From assembly GCA_012838235.1 (NCBI GenBank), contig DUPQ01000070.1, positions 77,454-116,016 of the forward strand: a stretch of DNA of 38,563 nucleotides. Direction: 5' to 3'. The position numbers were made by a program, and so were the translations under genes. This document shows positions 15,517 to 23,427 of this stretch, piece by piece; the stretch's first letter is position 1, and the number at the start of each line of letters is the position of its first letter. Source of the DNA: Clostridiaceae bacterium. Its GTDB lineage: Bacteria; Bacillota; Clostridia; DUPQ01. The notes below the pieces were generated by a model. That model worked only from the letters and a program-made list of their open reading frames with translations. It had not been told where the DNA came from and ran no database searches.

Positions 15517-15585
15517 CCAAATATGAGGGATTGAAATTACCAAATGTGAGGGATTGGTGTTGCCAAATGTGAGGGAATGTGATAT
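15517..15585 (+). repeat. Three 23-bp direct repeats upstream of the first DUF4143-type ATPase
   Basis: Units begin at 15517, 15540 and 15563 and share the core CCAAATRTGAGGGAWTG, with exactly 23 bp between units. A degenerate partial unit may precede them at about 15491. The last unit ends about 30 bases before the ATPase start at 15615, placing the array over the promoter. This suggests a multi-site operator, or a recognition array for the encoded protein. Confidence 0.8.
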
Positions 15586-15614
15586 TCTGCTTATATACAC
15601 AGAGGGACAGTTAA

Positions 15615-16892
15615 ATGAACAAGAAATTGTATAAAAAAAGAATAATTGATTCCGAGGTAAAAAGATATCTTGCCGCATTCGGTGCAGTTTGTATCGAAGG
15701 ACCGAGATGGTGCGGAAAGACCTGGACTTCAGCTTTTCACTCAAATAGTGAAATTTACATTGCTGATCCGTTCGGAGGCTATCAAAACAGAAGACTTGCC
15801 GAAATGGACCCGTCTTTGGTTTTACAAGGAGAGTACCCCAGATTGATAGACGAATGGCAGGAAGTTCCGCAACTGTGGGATGCAGTCCGCTCAACTGTAG
15901 ATAAGGTCGGGAAAAAAGGTATGTTTATATTAACCGGATCTTCTACGCCTAAGCACAAAGGAATTCTACATAGCGGTGCCGGAAGAATTGCACGCTTGCG
16001 TATGAATACAATGTCGCTTTACGAGTCGGGAAATTCCGACGGAAAAATTTCACTTCGGGATATTTGTATGGGCACAGCACCGTCTATCATGACGGGCGAG
16101 GTGGAATTAATACAAATAATCGATTTTATTGTGCGAGGCGGTTGGCCTGAAAATATAGGTATACCTTTGGAAGATGCGGCACTCCTGCCACTCCAATACC
16201 TCAATGCCATAATCGAAGACGATGTTTACAGGCTTGACGGAATAAAAAGAGATATGAGTAAAATGAAGAAACTTCTCCGTTCGCTTGCACGTAATGAAAG
16301 CACGACCGCAACAAACAACACTCTTAAAAGAGACATAAAAGATGTAGACTCGGAGGATATCGATAATAAAACCGTATCGGAATATCTGGATATTTTTAAC
16401 AGGTTATTTCTAACAAATAACCAGCCTCCGTTTTCACCTTCAATGAGATCATCGACAAGGATAAAGCAAATGGAAAAAAGACATTTTTGCGACCCTTCAC
16501 TGGCATGTGCCCTACTCTCGGCCACGCCGAAGAAACTGATAGGCGACTTGAATACACTGGGTTTTCTTTTTGAAGCACTTGTTGAAAGAGATTTGGAAAT
16601 TTATGCCTCTTCTTTTGACGGTAAGCTATACCACTATCAGGATTATGATAATAAAGAGATAGATGCCGTTATTGAACTTCCGGACGGAACTTGGACTGCG
16701 TTTGAAATAAAACTTGGAGCAAACGAAATAGATGCCGCCGCTGAATCCTTACTTTCCGTCAAAAAGGCTTTTGAAAATGACTTGCCGGAAAAAGCGCCAA
16801 AATATTTATGTGTTGTTTGTGCTCTGTCAAATGCAGCATATATGCGTGAAGACGGTGTCTATGTAGTACCTGTTACGTCTTTAAGGAATTAG
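15615..16892 (+). CDS. AAA ATPase with C-terminal PD-(D/E)XK-like domain (DUF4143 type), first copy
   Basis: A 425-residue protein. The Walker A is GPRWCGKT (residues 29-36, K35). The Walker B region is YPRLIDEWQEVP, and the sensor strand is MFILTGSSTP. The C-terminal part has the nuclease-fold signature EIDAVIELPDG then FEIKLG (about residues 350-368). Proteins of this AAA_14/DUF4143 type are widespread in bacteria and archaea with no settled function. GAGGG precedes ATG 15615. The start is headed by three 23-bp repeats, and an intrinsic terminator follows at 16941, so it is a stand-alone unit. It is only distantly similar to the second copy at 18491. The rtcB gene lies 116 bp downstream behind its own promoter. 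Confidence 0.85.
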   Translation: MNKKLYKKRIIDSEVKRYLAAFGAVCIEGPRWCGKTWTSAFHSNSEIYIADPFGGYQNRRLAEMDPSLVLQGEYPRLIDEWQEVPQLWDAVRSTVDKVGKKGMFILTGSSTPKHKGILHSGAGRIARLRMNTMSLYESGNSDGKISLRDICMGTAPSIMTGEVELIQIIDFIVRGGWPENIGIPLEDAALLPLQYLNAIIEDDVYRLDGIKRDMSKMKKLLRSLARNESTTATNNTLKRDIKDVDSEDIDNKTVSEYLDIFNRLFLTNNQPPFSPSMRSSTRIKQMEKRHFCDPSLACALLSATPKKLIGDLNTLGFLFEALVERDLEIYASSFDGKLYHYQDYDNKEIDAVIELPDGTWTAFEIKLGANEIDAAAESLLSVKKAFENDLPEKAPKYLCVVCALSNAAYMREDGVYVVPVTSLRN

Positions 16893-16940
16893 CTTTTTGT
16901 TTGAGTGCAGATTTGATTTCGTCAAGCAGTATATTTTTAT

Positions 16941-16978
16941 AGACGGTTTGCCTTCCTTGCTACCGTCTTTCTTCTTTT
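16941..16978 (+). terminator. Terminator after the first ATPase gene
   Basis: Stem AGACGG / CCGTCT with a 16-base partly paired interior, then TTCTTCTTTT. It overlaps the -35 region of the rtcB promoter. Confidence 0.55.
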
Positions 16979-16985
16979 ATATAAT
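16957..16985 (+). promoter_or_regulatory. Promoter of rtcB
   Basis: TTGCTA (16957-16962), 17 bases, perfect TATAAT (16980-16985). The TTG start at 17009 follows by 23 bases, and AAGGACGG lies in between as a possible ribosome site. No sigma-54-type -24/-12 element, common for rtcBA operons in proteobacteria, is seen. Confidence 0.55.
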
Positions 16986-17008
16986 AAAGGCAAGGACGGT
17001 AATATATT

Positions 17009-18133
17009 TTGATATTAATTAAAGGTCAATTCAATGAGGCTAAAGTTTTCACTTCCGAACTGGAAGAGACTGCAAGAGCCCAGATTCAGAATCTGGTAAA
17101 TCAGTCATTTGTCAAAGGAAGTAAAATTCGGGTTATGCCCGATGTGCATGCCGGTGCGGGCAGCACCATCGGTACTACAATGACTATTAAAGATAAAGTA
17201 GTACCTAATCTGGTGGGTGTGGATATAGGTTGCGGTATGCTGACATGCGAGTTGACCGGTATAACGGAGGAGAATCTCAATCTACAGAAGCTGGACAACC
17301 TTATCCGTTTCAGAATTCCCTCCGGCTATGATATCCGCCGTAATCCTCATGAGTTTCTGGACAGGACAAGGATTGATGACTTACGCTGTCGTGAAAAAGG
17401 GAAGAATGACGGTAAACTGAAAATGGACCGCGCACGTCTTTCACTGGGTACATTGGGCGGAGGCAATCATTTTATCGAAATAAACAAAGATGAAAACAAT
17501 AAACTATACCTTGTTGTTCATTCCGGTTCACGGCATCTGGGACTGCAGGTAGCATTGCACTACCAACGTCTGGCAGCTAAGTTGCAACCTGAAATAGAGC
17601 GGGATTTGGCATATCTGGAAGGTGAACCTTTGAAAGACTATCTGCATGATATGAAAATAATGCAGGAGTATGCAGTCTGGAACAGAAAGGCAATGGCGGA
17701 GACCATCATCACGGGAATGGAATGGCAAACAGGTGCACGGTATACAACCATTCACAATTATATAGACCTTAATACAATGATTTTACGAAAAGGTGCCATA
17801 TCAGCTGATGCGGGCGAGATTGTGCTTATTCCGCTCAATATGCGTGACGGCTCTCTGCTTTGTGTAGGAAAAGGAAATCCCGACTGGAACTTTTCCGCTC
17901 CTCACGGCGCAGGCAGAATAATGTCGCGCAATGAAGCCAAGAGAGTACTGTCGATGAAAGACTTTAAAGACAGTATGGATGGAATTTTCTCCACATCCGT
18001 TCGTAAAGATACTCTGGATGAAGCACCGATGGCATACAAATCTTTGGAGAGCATACAGGAGTATCTGGATCAGACGGTGGATATATTACATCACCTGACT
18101 CCGTTATATAACTTCAAAGCTACAGGAGATTAA
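17009..18133 (+). CDS. rtcB: RtcB-type RNA ligase
   Basis: A 374-residue GTP- and manganese-dependent RNA ligase that joins 2',3'-cyclic phosphate or 3'-phosphate ends to 5'-hydroxyl ends. Motifs: MPDVHAGAGSTIGTT, VGVDIGCGM with D72 and C75 as metal ligands, LGGGNHFIEI, VHSGSR and APHGAGR with H299 as the probable guanylylated histidine. The start is TTG 17009, supported by the match of MILIKGQFNEAKVF to the family N-terminus. This short form belongs to the RtcB2-like branch. No archease or release factor homologue is adjacent; instead two ATPases with nuclease-like domains flank it. The last 61 bp of the gene are copied at 19963-20023. Confidence 0.95.
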   Translation: MILIKGQFNEAKVFTSELEETARAQIQNLVNQSFVKGSKIRVMPDVHAGAGSTIGTTMTIKDKVVPNLVGVDIGCGMLTCELTGITEENLNLQKLDNLIRFRIPSGYDIRRNPHEFLDRTRIDDLRCREKGKNDGKLKMDRARLSLGTLGGGNHFIEINKDENNKLYLVVHSGSRHLGLQVALHYQRLAAKLQPEIERDLAYLEGEPLKDYLHDMKIMQEYAVWNRKAMAETIITGMEWQTGARYTTIHNYIDLNTMILRKGAISADAGEIVLIPLNMRDGSLLCVGKGNPDWNFSAPHGAGRIMSRNEAKRVLSMKDFKDSMDGIFSTSVRKDTLDEAPMAYKSLESIQEYLDQTVDILHHLTPLYNFKATGD

Positions 18134-18134
18134 A
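18074..18134 (+). repeat. 61-bp direct repeat, left copy (rtcB 3' end)
   Basis: The last codons and stop of rtcB. It matches 19963-20023 at 60 of 61 positions; the difference is at 18079. The two copies bound a 1.9-kb block holding the second ATPase gene and a truncated oxidoreductase gene. Confidence 0.95.
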
Positions 18135-18375
18135 CCGATATCAGTTTTGATATACGACAAAATAGTTGACGTATATTTTTTACTATAAGTGTAATTTTCC
18201 ATAAGTATAAAAAAGGGAACTGCTTACAAAAAATAAAAATGGGTAAATATGAGAATATAAGGAAACGGATGTAATTCTTAACATTATATGAAGATTATGT
18301 TGTTGCATTATCAGCTTTCGACTTGAATCTGATTAAAAAACTGAGCCGATAGACTATGTTTCGATAGCAGTAATT
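18135..18375. other. AT-rich intergenic region before the second ATPase
   Basis: No gene is recognisable in about 240 bp. It holds AT-rich DNA with a lone TTGACG at 18167. The three 32-bp repeats follow immediately. Confidence 0.4.
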
Positions 18376-18466
18376 CAGAAAAATGTGTAAAATGCGGCCT
18401 AAAAAGTCAGAAAAATGTGCAGAAACGCGTTGAAAAAGCCGGAAAAATGTGTTAAAGTCTAATTGC
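18376..18466 (+). repeat. Three 32-bp direct repeats upstream of the second DUF4143-type ATPase
   Basis: Units begin at 18376, 18408 and 18440, exactly 32 bp apart. Each opens with the core CRGAAAAATGTG; the first two units also share a CG-containing middle and a TAAAAAGT/GAAAAAGC end. The third unit runs into the presumed promoter and leader, about 25 bases before the start. The core resembles the AAATGTG of the 23-bp array before the first ATPase. Confidence 0.8.
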
Positions 18467-18490
18467 TACTCTGAAAGGATGGTGATTTTA

Positions 18491-19783
18491 TTGAAACGTA
18501 AACCTCTTCAGGACCTGATAAAATGGAAAGAAGACAGAGAGCGTAAGCCTATGGTGTTAAAGGGTGCACGACAGGTCGGCAAGACATGGCTTATGAAGGA
18601 GTTCGGAAGTAACTACTACGATAACTATGTTTATTTCAACTTTGATGAAGAAGATCAATTGAAATCTATTTTTGAGGCAAATAAAAATCCCCATCGTATT
18701 GTTGAGCTTCTTTCCCTGATTGCGGGTAAAAAAATACTCCCGCAAGAAACACTGATTATTTTTGACGAAATTCAGGAATGCTCGGAGGCTTTGAATACAC
18801 TTAAGTACTTCAAGGAGAAAGCAAATGAATATCACGTTATTGCTGCGGGAAGTCTTTTGGGTACTCTTCTTGCTAAACCGAAATCATATCCGGTCGGTAT
18901 GGTCAATGTACTCAATATTTTCCCTATGTGTTTTGAAGAATTTCTTGAAGCAACCGATCCTATGCTTTTTACATACTACGAAAGTATTGAGAAGAGACAA
19001 GAGATTTTTGATATATTCCATAATCGCTTAATAGATGCTTATAATTATTACCTCATTATAGGGGGAATGCCGGAATGTGTCTCATCGTGGGTTAAATACA
19101 AGGATCCTGCCGGAATATCAAAGATACAGCGAGAGTTGATAGAGATTTATGAAAATGACTTTTCTAAACACAACGGTAATGTAAACAGCGGGCGTATACT
19201 GCAGGTTTTCCGTAGTATTGTGGCACAACTTTCCAAACCCAACGAAAAGTTTATGTATGGAACTGTCAGAAAAGGGGGTAGGGCGCGGGACTTTGAAGAA
19301 GCTATTGAATGGCTGGTTTCGGCAGGTATGCTCAACCGGGTTTACAATGTTTCAAAAATGAAACATCCTTTGGCTGCATTTGATAAACTGGAGCAGTTTA
19401 AGCTGTTTGTCTTTGATACGGGATTGCTTAAACACATGGCAGGTATTGATAACAGTGCCATTCTTTTAAGCAGCGATTTTCAGTTTAAAGGACCGCTGAC
19501 CGAAAACTATATTTTACAGCAACTTCGCGGTCAATTTGAGGTAGAACCCAGATACTACTCCGATAAGAATAATGAGTTGGATTTTGTCCTACAGTATGGC
19601 ACTGCAATTATTCCGGTTGAAGTAAAAGGCGGAACGGATAAATCCGCACCTTCATTCAAGAAATATATTTCCGAGCATCAACCTGAATATGCTATCCGTT
19701 ATTCCAAGCGCGGATATAAAAAGGACGGTTATATAACCAATATACCGTTATACCTTGCAGGAAAAACGAAAGAATTGCTCTGA
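18491..19783 (+). CDS. AAA ATPase with C-terminal PD-(D/E)XK-like domain (DUF4143 type), second copy
   Basis: A 430-residue protein. Walker A is GARQVGKT (K31), Walker B is LIIFDEIQECS, and the sensor strand is VIAAGSLLGTLL. A middle helical part follows, and the C-terminal nuclease-fold signature is NELDFVLQYG then IPVEVKGG. I chose the TTG at 18491 (product MKRKPLQDLIKWK) because AAAGGATGG lies about 8 bases before it and the family usually starts there; ATG 18479 is an alternative. It is flanked by direct copies of the rtcB 3' end and headed by three 32-bp repeats. This suggests it arrived as a unit between rtcB and the M50 protease. No terminator is evident after it. Confidence 0.85.
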   Translation: MKRKPLQDLIKWKEDRERKPMVLKGARQVGKTWLMKEFGSNYYDNYVYFNFDEEDQLKSIFEANKNPHRIVELLSLIAGKKILPQETLIIFDEIQECSEALNTLKYFKEKANEYHVIAAGSLLGTLLAKPKSYPVGMVNVLNIFPMCFEEFLEATDPMLFTYYESIEKRQEIFDIFHNRLIDAYNYYLIIGGMPECVSSWVKYKDPAGISKIQRELIEIYENDFSKHNGNVNSGRILQVFRSIVAQLSKPNEKFMYGTVRKGGRARDFEEAIEWLVSAGMLNRVYNVSKMKHPLAAFDKLEQFKLFVFDTGLLKHMAGIDNSAILLSSDFQFKGPLTENYILQQLRGQFEVEPRYYSDKNNELDFVLQYGTAIIPVEVKGGTDKSAPSFKKYISEHQPEYAIRYSKRGYKKDGYITNIPLYLAGKTKELL

Positions 19784-19859
19784 TTCAGTACATTTGCGTT
19801 TTATATATATTTTATGTAGTATAATTCAAGCATAGTGTAAAAAAAGAGGTGACATGTAT

Positions 19860-20000
19860 ATGAGTAAGGTAAGAATAGGAATCTTCGGTGTAAGAAGAGG
19901 TTCCTCTGTTGTGAGATACTGCCGGACACAGCCCGATGCGCAACTGGTGGCAATCTGTGATAACGGTAGATATATTACATCACCTGACTCCGTTATATAA
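19860..20000 (+). pseudogene. Truncated Gfo/Idh/MocA gene fused to rtcB 3' sequence
   Basis: ATG 19860 opens the first 34 residues (MSKVRIGIFGVRRGSSVVRY through LVAICD) of the oxidoreductase found intact at 22118. About 150 bp of homology begins at 19813, including the -10 region (TATAAT 19820-19825) and ribosome site. At 19962/19963 the sequence changes abruptly to the copy of the rtcB 3' end, read out of frame, and stops at 20000. The resulting 46-codon chimera cannot be an enzyme. It is a fourth, broken member of the oxidoreductase family and marks a recombination junction. Confidence 0.9.
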
Positions 20001-20023
20001 CTTCAAAGCTACAGGAGATTAAA
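19963..20023 (+). repeat. 61-bp direct repeat, right copy (detached rtcB 3' end)
   Basis: It matches 18074-18134 at 60 of 61 positions (difference at 19968) and lies 1889 bp downstream. It sits directly before the M50-like gene, implying that rtcB and that gene were once neighbours. Confidence 0.95.
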
Positions 20024-20032
20024 GATAATATT

Positions 20033-20557
20033 ATGAAAATAGTATTGGCTTATATTATTGAAATAATTCTTTACATAATCATAGTGTGGCTTATAGGTTA
20101 CATTTCAGTTTTAATTCACGAAACGGGACATGCGATAGGATTTATGTGTGCAACCAAAAGCAGGGATTGGCGGATTACTATAGGTTCCGGAAGAAAAATA
20201 CTGGAGTCCAAACGGTTTACAGTCAACCTGCTGCCGTTCGGGGGACTTTTTAAGCCGGGATATAACGGACAAATGAGTATAAAAAGGAATAAACTTTCCA
20301 TGCTGGCGGGAGGACCTTTGGCAACACTTCTATTATTGATTCCTCTAATACTTCTGCGTATTGTAAAACCAGGTGAAACAGACATAGTAAGTGCGGGTAT
20401 GCTGAAGAGAATTATAGGTTTTGCTTCTGAATATAATCTCGTTTTGTTGGTTGTAACGGTGCTGCCGTTTTCTTATCCGTTCGGTGTAAACAAAGGAATG
20501 GAGAGCGACGGTTTGCAGATATGGCGACAACTTAAGCGTAACGACCGGGATAAGTGA
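20033..20557 (+). CDS. Small M50-like membrane metalloprotease
   Basis: A 174-residue protein with an N-terminal membrane helix containing the zinc motif HETGH (about residues 29-33), a second hydrophobic segment LATLLLLIPLILLRIV (about 95-110) and a third near residues 125-145. GMESDGLQIW near the C-terminus corresponds to the DG motif that supplies the third zinc ligand in site-2 proteases. It is shorter than typical RseP/SpoIVFB proteins and lacks PDZ and CBS domains. Peptidases of this type cut substrates within or near the membrane. The ribosome site is poor; AGGAG from the repeated rtcB tail is 16 bases away. The substrate is unknown. Confidence 0.75.
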   Translation: MKIVLAYIIEIILYIIIVWLIGYISVLIHETGHAIGFMCATKSRDWRITIGSGRKILESKRFTVNLLPFGGLFKPGYNGQMSIKRNKLSMLAGGPLATLLLLIPLILLRIVKPGETDIVSAGMLKRIIGFASEYNLVLLVVTVLPFSYPFGVNKGMESDGLQIWRQLKRNDRDK

Positions 20558-20611
20558 TTGTCTCTCTTGGAATAGCTTATTGAACATCTGTTGGTTAGGG
20601 AATGCTTTCCT

Positions 20612-21808
20612 TTATTTGCAGTATTTATTCACTAACCCAATCATCTTGTCCATGTTATTTTCCTCGACGGGATAGAAATGGAAGGTTTTACATCTCTCTC
20701 CTACACCAATAGATAAAGCCTGTATTTTTGTCTCATCCAGGTCGCTCTCATGTAGTAAAACATTAGGGTCTGAAAAACCCAACATCAGTTTTTTATTATT
20801 GCCGACTTGAGAATAATTTTCATTTTGTTGATGCTGAATAAGTTTAATAACAACTTCCCCGCCCACTTTTAAACTGTATGAACCTGCCTGTTTACTGAAC
20901 CTATACTTATGGCTCTTTTTTACGAATTCTTCAGCTAATTTTTTTAAATCTTTATTCCATTTGTTAATATTTATACTTTGAGCTTTGGGACTTCCTGGTG
21001 TATTGGTTTGTAGTTCATTACAATCATTTGCAATTTTCATATCCATCATTTTACATGCTTTACAGAAAGAGCTTAGTTCTTCATTATTATTTCCATTACA
21101 CTTGCCAACTATAATGTCTTCCAAGTCTCTGTAGGTGAGTACTCCAAACTTTGATTGGTGCTTCTTAAATTCTTCATAACTGCCATCGTAGAGCGGAGGA
21201 TGAATATTCTGCTTTTTTTCTATCTCACTGATGACTTTTTCTGAGGAAAAATCATTAGTAAGAGCAATGAAGTAATACTCTTCTACTCCTTTCAAAAAAT
21301 TTTTCATTTCTGTTATCACGGGTAATTTTGCAAGTTTACGCATTTTTTCATCCCAATGTTGGGAGGTTTCAATGATTTCTTGGGTGTTATGCCCTTTATT
21401 GTCCTTGGGTATCTCTTTAAAAGCTTCCACAAAACGATAGCGGAAAGATAATTGGACATTTAATCTACTGGAATATCTTTTTACACTTGCAGGACTAACT
21501 TTCTGTGGAAGGTGGAAGGAACTCTTTGTATACTTATCAAGTTTAGCTTCTATAAAAAGTGCATATTTTTTTCCGTCTGATTCTAATACCGCAATCAAAT
21601 CCGGGGCTCCAAATTCTGATAAGTCCGGTTCCACTAACCACTTGCATGAAGTAATATTTTTCCAAGGCACTTCCTTGCGGTTTAATAATTTAATTGCTCC
21701 GAAAAACTTATTAACTTTCTTACATGATTCTCTATTTCTATAAATATCCATTAAAATTCCATTGAGGATTCCTCGTTCACCGTAAAACAGAATGTCCGGG
21801 TATTTCAT
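20612..21808 (-). CDS. Hypothetical protein with PD-(D/E)XK nuclease-like N-terminal domain
   Basis: A 398-residue protein reading left from ATG 21808, with GGAG 8 bases before it. The N-terminal third contains FGAPDLIAVLESDGKKY followed directly by ALFIEAKLDK. This fits the D-(x)n-ExK active site of PD-(D/E)XK nucleases, with D and EAK about 15 residues apart. The rest is lysine-rich and ends in a domain beginning about residue 285 (YRFSKQAGSYSLKVGGEVVIK) that I do not recognise. Codon use is AT-rich, suggesting transfer. It faces the M50 gene convergently and is divergent from the oxidoreductase array. A defence role is possible, but there is no methylase or helicase partner. It could equally be a non-catalytic member of the fold. 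Confidence 0.6.
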   Translation of the reverse strand: MKYPDILFYGERGILNGILMDIYRNRESCKKVNKFFGAIKLLNRKEVPWKNITSCKWLVEPDLSEFGAPDLIAVLESDGKKYALFIEAKLDKYTKSSFHLPQKVSPASVKRYSSRLNVQLSFRYRFVEAFKEIPKDNKGHNTQEIIETSQHWDEKMRKLAKLPVITEMKNFLKGVEEYYFIALTNDFSSEKVISEIEKKQNIHPPLYDGSYEEFKKHQSKFGVLTYRDLEDIIVGKCNGNNNEELSSFCKACKMMDMKIANDCNELQTNTPGSPKAQSININKWNKDLKKLAEEFVKKSHKYRFSKQAGSYSLKVGGEVVIKLIQHQQNENYSQVGNNKKLMLGFSDPNVLLHESDLDETKIQALSIGVGERCKTFHFYPVEENNMDKMIGLVNKYCK

Positions 21809-22076
21809 GATGTGTTCTCCTTTATTAATTTTTCTGCAAGTAATATAGCTATTACCTTCATTTTAGCACATGCTTGGGATTATTCAAAATAATTTCAAGA
21901 GTATGAATTGCTCGATAAGAATGTGACATTTATATAACTTATGATGCAACAAGAAAATATAGTCGCAAGAGAAGCAAAAACAATTTTAATGTTGTTAAGG
22001 GGGCTGAAAAAAGGAGGAAACAAGGTAGATATATTCGGTACAACAATTATGCATTTCATCATCAATGTGTATGTAG
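21809..22076. other. Intergenic region before the oxidoreductase array
   Basis: There is no convincing gene. A 46-codon frame from 21941 (MMQQENIVAREAKTILMLLR at its start) runs into the promoter of the array and may be a remnant. The last stretch, from about 22070, is homologous to the region before the truncated copy at 19813. Confidence 0.35.
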
Positions 22077-22082
22077 TATAAT
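22077..22082 (+). promoter_or_regulatory. -10 element of the oxidoreductase array
   Basis: TATAAT within GTAGTATAATTCA, a 13-base block that is also present before the truncated copy (TATAAT at 19820). The -35 is unclear. Conservation of the block in both copies supports a promoter function. Confidence 0.45.
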
Positions 22083-22117
22083 TCAGTCATAGTATAAAAA
22101 AAAGAGGTGACATGTAT

Positions 22118-23356
22118 ATGAGCAAGGTAAAAATAGGAATCTTCGGTGTAAGAAGAGGTTCCTCTGTTGTGAAGTATTGCCGGACACAGCCCGATGTCCA
22201 ACTGGTAGCAATCTGTGATAAATGGGAACAGGGTCTTATGGATAAGAAAAAGGAGCTGGGTGAGGATATTGCTTACTATACCTCCTTTGACGACTTTATC
22301 AAGCATGATATGGATGCGGTGGTTCTTGCCAACTATGCAAACGAGCATGCACCGTATGCAATACGTTGTATGGAAAGAGGTCTGCATGTATTAAGTGAGG
22401 TATTACCTTGTCAGACAATGGCTGAGGCGGTGCAACTTGTGGAAACGGTGGAAAAAACCGGTAAAGTCTATGCATATGCGGAGAATTACTGTTTTATGGC
22501 CGCACCTTACGAGATGCGAAAGCTTTACCGTTCCGGAAAATTGGGAGAATTTGAGTACGGAGAAGGTGAGTACATGCATAATTGCGAATCCATATGGCCG
22601 ATAATAACCCGCGGCGAAAAGCATCATTGGCGTAACAATATTTATGCCACCTTTTACTGTACCCATTCGATAGGTCCTCTTATTCATATAACCGGTCTTC
22701 GGCCGGTATCGGTAACGGGTTTTGAGTTACCTTTTAATGCAAGAATGGAGAGAATGGGAGCCAAATCGGGCAACACAGGTATGGAGATTATAACTATGGA
22801 GAACGGGGGGATAATAAAGAGTCTTCACGGTTTAGGGCCTTCTAAAAACTCTATCTGGTTCTGTATCTACGGAACACTGGGCAGAGCGGAGAGCTCCAGA
22901 GAAGATGCTCAATACGGCGGACACGGCCGTATTTTCACCAATCTTGACAGATATGAGGGTGAGTGTTTTAACCGTCCCGCTACCTATTGTCCCGGAGCGG
23001 ATGAACCTTCAATTGTTCAAAAGTGGGGACACGGAGGCAGCGATTATCATGTAATGCATAATTTTGTCGACCGAATCTTGGGAAATACCGATGCTGACAC
23101 TATTGATATATATGAAGCATTGGATATGTTTCTTCCCGGAATGTTTGCCTATCGCTCTGTATTAGCCGGCGGAATACCGATGGACATTCCAAATCTTCGG
23201 ATAGCTTCAGAGAGGGACAAATGGCGTAATGACACATGGTGTACCGATCCCGCTGTTGCAAAAGAGCAGCTTGTACCGTCATATTCCAAGGGTAATCCCG
23301 ATATCCCCGATGAAACATATCAGCGTATCTATGAAGAGTGGATAAACGGTGTATAA
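22118..23356 (+). CDS. Gfo/Idh/MocA-family oxidoreductase, tandem copy 1
   Basis: A 412-residue protein. The N-terminal Rossmann unit starts KIGIFGVRRGSSVV, where the usual glycine-rich GxGxxG is reduced to GVRRGS. The catalytic EKP motif is replaced by SEVLPCQT (residues 93-100), with no lysine, so ordinary dehydrogenase chemistry is in doubt. Later conserved segments are NCESIWP, HHWRNN, YCTHSIGPLIHITGLRP and DIYEALDMFLPGMFAYRSVLAGG. Many relatives act on sugars or cyclitols; some use NAD for glycoside cleavage. I chose ATG 22118 because the aligned start MSKVKIG is shared by all copies; ATG 22112 is an alternative. Its own ribosome site is GAGGTG. Next copy starts 71 bp later. Confidence 0.85.
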   Translation: MSKVKIGIFGVRRGSSVVKYCRTQPDVQLVAICDKWEQGLMDKKKELGEDIAYYTSFDDFIKHDMDAVVLANYANEHAPYAIRCMERGLHVLSEVLPCQTMAEAVQLVETVEKTGKVYAYAENYCFMAAPYEMRKLYRSGKLGEFEYGEGEYMHNCESIWPIITRGEKHHWRNNIYATFYCTHSIGPLIHITGLRPVSVTGFELPFNARMERMGAKSGNTGMEIITMENGGIIKSLHGLGPSKNSIWFCIYGTLGRAESSREDAQYGGHGRIFTNLDRYEGECFNRPATYCPGADEPSIVQKWGHGGSDYHVMHNFVDRILGNTDADTIDIYEALDMFLPGMFAYRSVLAGGIPMDIPNLRIASERDKWRNDTWCTDPAVAKEQLVPSYSKGNPDIPDETYQRIYEEWINGV

Positions 23357-23361
23357 TTCGG

Positions 23362-23395
23362 TTATATGTTTAATCAGTTTATATAAAACATATAA
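23362..23395 (+). repeat. Inverted repeat between tandem copies 1 and 2
   Basis: TTATATGTTT (23362-23371) and AAACATATAA (23386-23395) can pair over 10 bp with a 14-base loop. No T-run follows, so it is more likely an mRNA-processing or operator element than a terminator. Confidence 0.5.
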
Positions 23396-23427
23396 TTATG
23401 ATTGATTACAAGGAAAAAGAGGTGTTT

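Noticed and set aside
15517-15585. CRISPR array
   Set aside because: Only three units with no unique spacers of proper length and no cas genes; the same holds for 18376-18466.
21941-22081. 46-codon ORF before the oxidoreductase array
   Set aside because: No ribosome site, no recognisable family, and it runs across the conserved promoter block of the array.
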